From Chthoniobacterales bacterium (GTDB taxonomy: Bacteria; Verrucomicrobiota; Verrucomicrobiia; Chthoniobacterales; JACTMZ01), in assembly GCA_014879535.1 (NCBI GenBank), contig JACSRX010000005.1, forward strand, positions 1-34,186: DNA of 34,186 nucleotides, given 5' to 3'. The translations under genes and the position numbers were made by a program. Below are positions 16,193-22,251 of the stretch, one piece after another (position 1 is the first letter of the stretch; each line of letters opens with the position of its first letter). A model generated the notes under the pieces. It was given only the letters and a program-made list of their open reading frames with translations, was not told where the DNA came from and searched no databases.

Positions 16193-16365
16193 GCGCTGAG
16201 ATTTTCAGTCTCCGTCCGAGAGAATTCAATCCTATAGTTGTGCGTCTCCGCGCATTCCGGTTCTCTTGGAGTGAAACATATTGAATCGAAGCTAAAAAAC
16301 ACAGCAGAAATGTTAAAAAAAATGTTTTCATTGCATTAAAATTGATTTTTGATCTCCATTCTCTC
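16193..16365. promoter_or_regulatory. Divergent control region of the regulator and the transport operon
   Basis: The region is AT-rich between about 16270 and 16360. For the rightward operon, TTAAAA (16313-16318), 18 bases, TAAAAT (16337-16342) is a plausible promoter. Two ATGTT direct repeats (near 16310 and 16322, 12 bases apart) precede or overlap the -35, like those before the GH3 promoter. An imperfect palindrome TTTTCATTGCATTAAAA (about 16325-16341) overlaps the -10 and is a candidate operator for the GntR/LacI-type regulator. None of this can be proven from one sequence. Confidence 0.35.
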
Positions 16366-17370
16366 ATGAGACACTGTCTTTTCCTTCTTCTTGGTTCCGT
16401 TACATGGATATCAATGGCCGTGGCGGAGGAACCGGTTTTGGATCTGACCTTTGACGACCCCGATGTCGTTTTGGGAGCCTATTCGGAAGGGGCGTCGCGG
16501 ACAGAGTATCAAGCGGATCCCAAATTGGAGCGGCTGCCGGTTTCGTCGGGATCGGGTGGGGAGGCATTTCTTCGGGAGGATACTTCGAATTGGGACGCCG
16601 AGACGGTGCTGCCGCCACGAATTTTTCAGGTGGTCACTGATCCTGTGGTGTGGGCGAAGCCGTTTGTGCGGCTGACGAGTCACCGGCTCCAGAGGGAAGA
16701 CGACGAGTCCCCGGGCACCGGTGGCAGATTGGAAATCGTGCCTGAGGGGCAGGAGACCTCCTTCGCCGGATTTGCGGAGGTGAAGGACGGCAAGATTTTC
16801 CTGAACGGGGCGTTTGACGTGTTTTTTCGGTATGAGGAAAAACGGGCGGTGGCGTCCGTTCCGGTGCCGCACCTGATCAGCCTCATTGGCGACGGGCGGC
16901 TTCGGATGTTTGTGGAGTCCGATTCCGAAGGGCTGATGGCGGCGCGGATTCTCGCGGAAAAGGCGCATGAGGACGACGACAATGTGGTGTTTGACACCGA
17001 CCTCGACGGTGAGGCCGATGAGGCCCGCGCGGAAACCACCCTGGTGAACGCGGTGCCCATTGGCACCGACCCGTACCACCTTGCGGTCACCTTTCAGACG
17101 GATGATGAGGGCACTGTCACCGTCCGCGTCTATGTCAAGCAGGGGAGCGGAGAGATTCACACGGAAAGCGAGGACAACCTCGCGTCCGAGGGCAGGTTTC
17201 GCATCCTCTCGAAGGACGAGGGCCTGAAGTTCACGGAAAAATTCAAGCTGGGTCCGCAGTCGCGTCAGCGGGCCGACGAGATCGTCCTGGACCTTGCTGC
17301 GTTCCGAATTTTCGATACCACGCCGAAGGTGTTCCCCGCGCTTCCGGGAGCTCCTACGAAAAAACGCTGA
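16366..17370 (+). CDS. Secreted LamG/concanavalin-like protein
   Basis: A 334-residue protein with signal peptide MRHCLFLLLGSVTWISMAVA and a mature start at EEPVLDLTFDD. The opening LDLTFDD pattern, internal beta strands (KIFLNGAFDVFFRYEEKR, PYHLAVTFQTDDEGTVTVRVYVK) and the closing DEIVLDLAAFRIFDTTP are typical of LamG-like jelly-roll domains, which bind carbohydrates or proteins. An acidic insert (EDDDNVVFDTDLDGEADEARAE, quoted in part as FDTDLDGEADEARAE) resembles a calcium-binding loop. It is first in the operon with the lipoprotein, SBP and permease (17 bases to the next start), so it probably helps capture or sense the transported glycan at the cell surface. ATG 16366 is chosen because the signal peptide begins there. 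Confidence 0.75.
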   Translation: MRHCLFLLLGSVTWISMAVAEEPVLDLTFDDPDVVLGAYSEGASRTEYQADPKLERLPVSSGSGGEAFLREDTSNWDAETVLPPRIFQVVTDPVVWAKPFVRLTSHRLQREDDESPGTGGRLEIVPEGQETSFAGFAEVKDGKIFLNGAFDVFFRYEEKRAVASVPVPHLISLIGDGRLRMFVESDSEGLMAARILAEKAHEDDDNVVFDTDLDGEADEARAETTLVNAVPIGTDPYHLAVTFQTDDEGTVTVRVYVKQGSGEIHTESEDNLASEGRFRILSKDEGLKFTEKFKLGPQSRQRADEIVLDLAAFRIFDTTPKVFPALPGAPTKKR

Positions 17371-17387
17371 CGCCCGCCCGGAGATTC

Positions 17388-18338
17388 ATGCGTTTTCGAC
17401 ACGATCCGCCGAATGTTCACGCCTCCATTTCCCGGAGTGTCCCGGAGGCACTCCGGCGGGTCGCGGGACTGATCGGCGCGCTGGTCCTTGGCGCCTGTGC
17501 GCCCGGGGGCAGACCGCCGGACGCCCTCCTTCGTCAGGCCTGGGAGGACTATCGGAACAGCGAGTTCGCGCTTGCGACGCAAACCTTCCGCGCTCTCCAG
17601 GCGAGCCAGCCCGCAGGGGCGGAGATTGCCGTGGAGGCGCTCTACGGGGAGGCGTCGTGCTGGAACCACCGGCGTTCGGGCCGCAACATTGCCAAAGCCG
17701 TCGCCCTCTACGACGCGCTTTTGGACCAGCACCCCGACAGTCCGCTCGCGCCCTGGGCGGCGTTGGACCGGGTGCGCACGCGCCACCTGGCACCGGCGGA
17801 TCAGGACATCGACTTTCCGCAACTGATCCAGGACTACGCCGCGCTGGAACGCCGCTATCCGGGAACCCCCGCCGCGGCGGACGCCTTTCTGTATCGCATC
17901 CGCTTGGCCGTCTCGCTGGCCGACGCCGCGCAGGCCGCTGTCCTTGCGACGGAGATCGAAGCCCATCTTGCCGCCCATCCGGAGGAGCCCTACCGCTCGC
18001 CCCTGCTCAAGATTCTGGCCGAGGCGCACCACAAACGGGGCGCGGAGGATCGCCGCCTGGCCAGCCTGGTCGGGGCGCTGGAAAGCCGGGAAGACGATCC
18101 CTCGACGCCGTTTTTCGAGCGTTCCACCGCCTACTGGGAGATCGCCTACGCGGCGGAGTTCGACGCCGGGGATTTTGCCCTGGCCCGCAAATTCCACCGC
18201 CTCCTGCTGGAGGAATTCCCCAACGACGACCGCGCCTTCGCCGCCGAAAAGGCACTGGCCCGTATGGACCGCGTGGAGGCCGACGTCCGCGCGGGCCGGA
18301 TGCCTCCCGCCGACCGGATCGCCCCGTCGCCGCAATGA
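17388..18338 (+). CDS. TPR-like outer-membrane lipoprotein
   Basis: A 316-residue protein with a lipoprotein signal: a basic leader, then VAGLIGALVLGAC with lipobox LGAC and Cys37 as the lipidated residue. The n-region is longer than usual (about 25 residues) and no nearer ATG exists. The mature part is all-helical with tetratricopeptide-like repeats: LRQAWEDYRNSEFALATQTF, KAVALYDALLDQHPDSPLAP, YAALERRYPGTPAAADAF, ALARKFHRLLLEEFPNDDRA. This resembles the BamD/YbgF class of scaffold lipoproteins. Its stop overlaps the start of the SBP gene (ATGA), which ties it to the transporter. It may organise the surface part of the uptake system; no partner can be named from sequence. Confidence 0.8.
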   Translation: MRFRHDPPNVHASISRSVPEALRRVAGLIGALVLGACAPGGRPPDALLRQAWEDYRNSEFALATQTFRALQASQPAGAEIAVEALYGEASCWNHRRSGRNIAKAVALYDALLDQHPDSPLAPWAALDRVRTRHLAPADQDIDFPQLIQDYAALERRYPGTPAAADAFLYRIRLAVSLADAAQAAVLATEIEAHLAAHPEEPYRSPLLKILAEAHHKRGAEDRRLASLVGALESREDDPSTPFFERSTAYWEIAYAAEFDAGDFALARKFHRLLLEEFPNDDRAFAAEKALARMDRVEADVRAGRMPPADRIAPSPQ

Positions 18339-20020
18339 AAGCCGTTTTCTCCGCCCTTTCCTCCCGCCTCCCGTGGATCGTCATCGGGCTGTTGTTCCTC
18401 TGGGCGGCGGCGGCGGTCGCCCGGCGGCACGGCCAAAAAGAAGCCGACGGCGGGATCGTGATTCGTCTCGCCCACTGGCAGCTTGAAGCCGGCGTGCGCG
18501 AGGGCTTCGCGGAAGCCGCCGCCGCCTATGCGAAGCTGCACCCCCATGTGCGCATCGTCCAGGAGGCCATCCCGGAGAGCACGTATGGCCAATGGCTGAG
18601 CACCCAGCTCATGGGCGGCACCGCCCCCGACATCATCGAAGCCGGCATGGTCGAGCCGCCGCTCATGACCGCCTTTTACAATCGCTACCTCCTGCCGATC
18701 TCGCCCTACATCACGCAGCCCAATCCCTACAACGCCGGCACACCGCTCGCAAATGTCCCGCTCCACCGCACGTTCAAGGACGGTCTCATCCGCTCCTTCG
18801 TGCCCGAGGTCCAGGAGTTCATGGTCCTCCCCCTCGCCATGTCGAGCCTCCGGCTCTACTACAACCGCTCCCTGCTCCACCAACTCACCGGACTGGAGGA
18901 GCCGCCCACGGAATTCCGGGCCTTCATGAAGATGGTGGACACCATCCAGTCCCAAAATACGCCCCACGGCGAACCCTACCGCGCCTTCACCGGATCGAAA
19001 TTTCACTTCGTGCGCATGGAGGACGCCATGGCCAAACCGCTGACCTATGGCGCCCTGCGCAAGATCGACTTCAACCGCGACGGGCGCTTCAGCATCGACG
19101 AAATGTTCCTGGGCTTCGCCACCGAAAAAATCGGCTTCGACGATCCCGCCTACCGCGCCTTCTTCCGAATGGTCGGGGAACTCACCCGCGTGCTGCCCCC
19201 CGGCTGGGCCGGTCTCGCGCGCGACGAAGCCCTTTTTCAATTCGCCCAGCAGCGAGCCGTCTTCACCGCCGCCGGCATCTACGAGGCCGCCGGCATCCAG
19301 GACCAGGCCCGCGGCAAATTCGAGCTCGGCGTGATGGATTTTCCCGTGCCCCTCCCCACCGACCCGGAGTTCGGTGCCGTTCTCGAAGGTCCGCGCTACG
19401 AAAAGCCCGACGGCAACATGCCCATGGCGATCACACGGACCTCCAAGCATCCCGAGATCGCCGCCGACTTCCTGCTCTTCCTGACCAGCCTCCGTCAGAA
19501 CGAAATCTTCAACGCCCGCCTGAAGTGGATTCCCATCATCACCGGCGCGCGGGGCGATCCGTCCGTCCGGGTCTTCGAGCCCAACCTCCGGGGCGTCTTC
19601 CCGGCCTTCGATCCCAACATCTTCGGCAACACCTTCATCAAGTGGAACCAGCTCTACACCCTCCACCAGATCGGCCAGCTTTCCTACGAGGACCTCGCCC
19701 ATCAGTTCACGGCCTACTACACCACCCAGGGACGCGAGGATTTTCGCGAGTTCCTGCGCAACCGCCGCCGCGCGCAGTTGCAGGACGAACAACTCCTCGT
19801 GGGCCTCCGCCAATCCGCCCGCGCCCAAACCGGAACCGCCTCGGACTGGATCAAATACCGCACCATCGTCGCCACGCGTCAGGCCGACGGCGACAAGACC
19901 CTCCTCCAACAGAACCGCGTCTTCACCGAACCCGAAGCCCTGGCGCGGGAAACCTTCTATCAATACAGCCCCGCCGCGCTGGAAAACATCGCCCGTCAGG
20001 CCGCTCCGTCCACGCCATGA
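18335..20020 (+). CDS. ABC transporter extracellular solute-binding protein (family 1) with EF-hand loop
   Basis: A 561-residue sugar-type solute-binding protein, longer than the usual ~420. An N-terminal hydrophobic segment (LPWIVIGLLFLWAAAAVA, 12-29) acts as a signal peptide or membrane anchor; there is no lipobox Cys. The family fold begins at IVIRLAHWQ, with GTAPDIIEAGMVEPP (95-109), LPLAMSSLRLYYNRSLLHQL (165-184), FNARLKWIPIITG and PEIAADFLLFLTSL. Residues 245-256, DFNRDGRFSIDE, form a complete EF-hand calcium loop inside the binding domain. A C-terminal extension of about 100 residues is helical and Arg/Gln-rich. It overlaps the lipoprotein gene upstream and the permease gene downstream by ATGA, so it is clearly the binding protein of the fused permease. 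It probably delivers an oligosaccharide. Confidence 0.9.
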   Translation: MKAVFSALSSRLPWIVIGLLFLWAAAAVARRHGQKEADGGIVIRLAHWQLEAGVREGFAEAAAAYAKLHPHVRIVQEAIPESTYGQWLSTQLMGGTAPDIIEAGMVEPPLMTAFYNRYLLPISPYITQPNPYNAGTPLANVPLHRTFKDGLIRSFVPEVQEFMVLPLAMSSLRLYYNRSLLHQLTGLEEPPTEFRAFMKMVDTIQSQNTPHGEPYRAFTGSKFHFVRMEDAMAKPLTYGALRKIDFNRDGRFSIDEMFLGFATEKIGFDDPAYRAFFRMVGELTRVLPPGWAGLARDEALFQFAQQRAVFTAAGIYEAAGIQDQARGKFELGVMDFPVPLPTDPEFGAVLEGPRYEKPDGNMPMAITRTSKHPEIAADFLLFLTSLRQNEIFNARLKWIPIITGARGDPSVRVFEPNLRGVFPAFDPNIFGNTFIKWNQLYTLHQIGQLSYEDLAHQFTAYYTTQGREDFREFLRNRRRAQLQDEQLLVGLRQSARAQTGTASDWIKYRTIVATRQADGDKTLLQQNRVFTEPEALARETFYQYSPAALENIARQAAPSTP

Positions 20021-22008
20021 GCGCAAAAAAAGTCCGCTGGAACCAGGTCCGGCACCATTGGGAAATCTATCTCTTCATCCTGCCGGTGATCGCGCTCGTC
20101 GCGCTTTTCCAGTATTATCCGGCGGCCAGCGGCATCTTCCACAGCTTCTACCGGTGGAACGGCGCGGATGTCTCGGAATGGGTCGGCTTCAAAAACTACA
20201 CCGACCTCCTCGGCTCGCCGGAGTTCTGGCAATCGTTCCGCGTCGCCTTCCTGCTGGGTGTCTGGAACGTCGTGAAGATGCTTCCCGCCATCGCGGTGGC
20301 CGTGTGGATTCACCGCTGCCGCAGCGAGCGCATGCAGTTTCTCTACCGCCTGCTCTTCGTCGTGCCGATGGTCGTGCCCATGCTGGTCGTCGCGCTCATT
20401 TGGCGCACCTTCTTCTTCGAGGCGACCCAGGGGTATCTGAATTGGTTCCTCGACCACAGCGGCCTCTTCCCCCTGCTGTGTCGGCTCGACCAATGGCTGC
20501 ACTGGGGCGGTATTTTCGTCGAAGGAACGCGTCCCGCCTGGCTGGGCGACCCCCGCCTCATTCTCGTGGCCTGCGTCGTCTGGGGCTTCCCGTGGGTCGG
20601 ATCCTTCGCCGTGCTCACGCACCTCGCGAAACTGCAAAACATCCCCCGGGAAATCTACGAGGCGGCGGACATCGACGGCGCGGGCTGGTGGACGAAATTC
20701 ACCCGCATCGAGGCGCCGCTCATCATGAGTTCCATCCACCTGATGCTCGTCTTCGTGATCATCGGCACCATCAAGGACGCCGGCATGATCATCGCGCTCA
20801 CCGGCGGCATGGAGGGCGGCCCGGGCGGCCTCGCCACCGTGCCCGCCCTCTTCATGCTGCGCAAGGCCTTCGTCAACCAGGAAATGGGTGCCGCCTGCGC
20901 CGTCGGCATCGTGCTGACCCTCGTGGTCATGGCCCTTCAGAAACTCAGCACCCTGCTTCTCGACGACACCCAGGGCGTCGGATGGCTGAGACGCGCCGCC
21001 CGCCCCGCCGGGCTGCTTCTCGGTGTCCTGCTGTGGTTCTTCGCCCCGGGCTGGGGCACCATCGCGGTGTTCCTCCTGCTGGCCGCCTTCCCCTATGGCG
21101 CGGTGTTGGCACTGGCGCGCCGCCTGGTCCCCGCGCGGGACGCCGCGCCGCACCGCCCGCGGTCTCCCATCCCCCCCGCCCTCGCGCGCCTGGGTTCCGG
21201 CTTCCTGCGGTGCGCCAAGCACGCGGGCATCTTGGGCGTGCTCCTGATCGCGTTTTTGCCTGTGATCCTCATGCTCATCGTGAGCCTGAAAACCAACCAG
21301 CAGTTCTACGAAGCGCCCGGTCGGCTCACCCCGCCCTTCCAGTGGAACAACTGGTCCGACGCCTGGAGCCTCATCGCCCCCAGCGTCGCCAACAGCCTCA
21401 CCGTCTGCACCCTCAGCACCGCCCTCACCCTCGCGCTCGCGCTCGGAGGTTCGTATTTCTTCGCCCGCCTGCGGGTGCCGCTCTCCGGCTTCCTTTGGAA
21501 CGCGCTGCTCGTCCTGTTGATGATGCCTACCGTCGCAAACCTGGTGCCGCTCTTCCGCCTGCTGGGCGACCTCAACCTGCTCAACACCCTGTCCGCCCTC
21601 ATCCTCGTCGGCGCGTCCGCCGGGCAGGTCTTTGCCATCTTCGTGCTGCGCAACTTCGTCGCCGAAATTCCCTTCGACCTTTTCGAGGCCGCCGAGATCG
21701 ACGGTGCCAACCATTTCCAGCAAATGGCCACCATCGTGCTGCCCCTGTGCGGCCCCATCCTCGGCACGGTCGGCGTGATGCATTTCATCACCGAGTGGAA
21801 CGAATTCGTCCTGCCCCTCATCGTCATTCGCGACGCGGACCTGCTGCCCGTCATGGTCCAGCTTCAGCGGCTGGCGGGCGAATACATCAAATTCTTCGGC
21901 CCCCTCATGGCGGGCTACGCGCTGGCCAGCCTGCCCATCATCGTGCTCTTTCTCTTCTCGATGCGCCTGTTCACACGCGGCCTCACCGAGGGCGGCACGA
22001 AGGGATAA
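20017..22008 (+). CDS. Fused ABC sugar transporter permease (MalF-like + MalG-like in one chain)
   Basis: A 663-residue inner-membrane protein that joins the two permeases normally encoded separately in CUT1 sugar transporters. The N-terminal half (about 15-312) has the MalF-type start WEIYLFILPVIALVALFQYY and the EAA loop EIYEAADIDGAGWWTKFTRI (213-232). The C-terminal half (about 403-660) has the MalG-type start and a second EAA loop DLFEAAEIDGANHFQQMATI (554-573). Each EAA loop contacts an ATPase subunit. Two further hydrophobic segments (about 331-347 and 349-368) and a Pro/Arg linker join the halves. No ATPase gene is in the window, so a shared MsmK/UgpC-type ATPase is likely. Its start overlaps the SBP stop (ATGA). 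I see no frameshift; the fusion appears genuine. Confidence 0.93.
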   Translation: MSAKKVRWNQVRHHWEIYLFILPVIALVALFQYYPAASGIFHSFYRWNGADVSEWVGFKNYTDLLGSPEFWQSFRVAFLLGVWNVVKMLPAIAVAVWIHRCRSERMQFLYRLLFVVPMVVPMLVVALIWRTFFFEATQGYLNWFLDHSGLFPLLCRLDQWLHWGGIFVEGTRPAWLGDPRLILVACVVWGFPWVGSFAVLTHLAKLQNIPREIYEAADIDGAGWWTKFTRIEAPLIMSSIHLMLVFVIIGTIKDAGMIIALTGGMEGGPGGLATVPALFMLRKAFVNQEMGAACAVGIVLTLVVMALQKLSTLLLDDTQGVGWLRRAARPAGLLLGVLLWFFAPGWGTIAVFLLLAAFPYGAVLALARRLVPARDAAPHRPRSPIPPALARLGSGFLRCAKHAGILGVLLIAFLPVILMLIVSLKTNQQFYEAPGRLTPPFQWNNWSDAWSLIAPSVANSLTVCTLSTALTLALALGGSYFFARLRVPLSGFLWNALLVLLMMPTVANLVPLFRLLGDLNLLNTLSALILVGASAGQVFAIFVLRNFVAEIPFDLFEAAEIDGANHFQQMATIVLPLCGPILGTVGVMHFITEWNEFVLPLIVIRDADLLPVMVQLQRLAGEYIKFFGPLMAGYALASLPIIVLFLFSMRLFTRGLTEGGTKG

Positions 22009-22071
22009 CATGCATTGCAATTTGCCCACCATCGAACAGATCGAGCGGAAATTGGAAGGGAGGGTTTCACG

Positions 22072-22170
22072 ATGGATGATGCCCGCATCAAAAAGCTGGG
22101 TGACGGCAACTACTGGAAGGGATCGTGGAAGCGTATCCGTTCCAGAAAAAGCACCTTACGGAAAGTCTGA
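22072..22170 (+). CDS. Small ORF, 32 residues, with good ribosome-binding site
   Basis: It lies in the 243-base gap after the permease gene. The ATG is preceded by GGAAGGGAGGG with a 7-base spacer, the best Shine-Dalgarno-like sequence in the window. The product begins MDDARIKKLGDGNYWKGSWK and ends basic (RIRSRKSTLRKV). No family is recognised. A second frame from ATG 22010 reads MHCNLPTIEQIERKLEGRVS just upstream, so the pair could also be the two halves of one frameshifted or decayed gene. It could be a real small protein, a regulatory leader, or a remnant. Confidence 0.35.
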   Translation: MDDARIKKLGDGNYWKGSWKRIRSRKSTLRKV

Positions 22171-22178
22171 AAAATGGT

Positions 22179-22219
22179 TTGATTGTTTGAAAAATGTATG
22201 CCTAATGAATGTGTTCATT
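22179..22219 (+). promoter_or_regulatory. Weak promoter and inverted repeat upstream of the TIM-barrel hydrolase
   Basis: AATGAA-TGTG-TTCATT (22204-22219) is a perfect inverted repeat with 6-base arms in an AT-rich leader, 32 bases before the ATG at 22252. A poor promoter match, TTGATT (22179-22184), 18 bases, TAATGA (22203-22208), overlaps it. The repeat could be an operator that gives the three downstream secreted genes their own control. Confidence 0.35.
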
Positions 22220-22251
22220 TTATGCTTCCGCAAAGGGAGCGTTCTTCTCAC

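Noticed and set aside
19996-22032. Long minus-strand open frame of 678 codons
   Set aside because: It is the antisense shadow of the fused permease; the sense frame has two EAA motifs and membrane segments, the antisense frame only charged low-complexity sequence.
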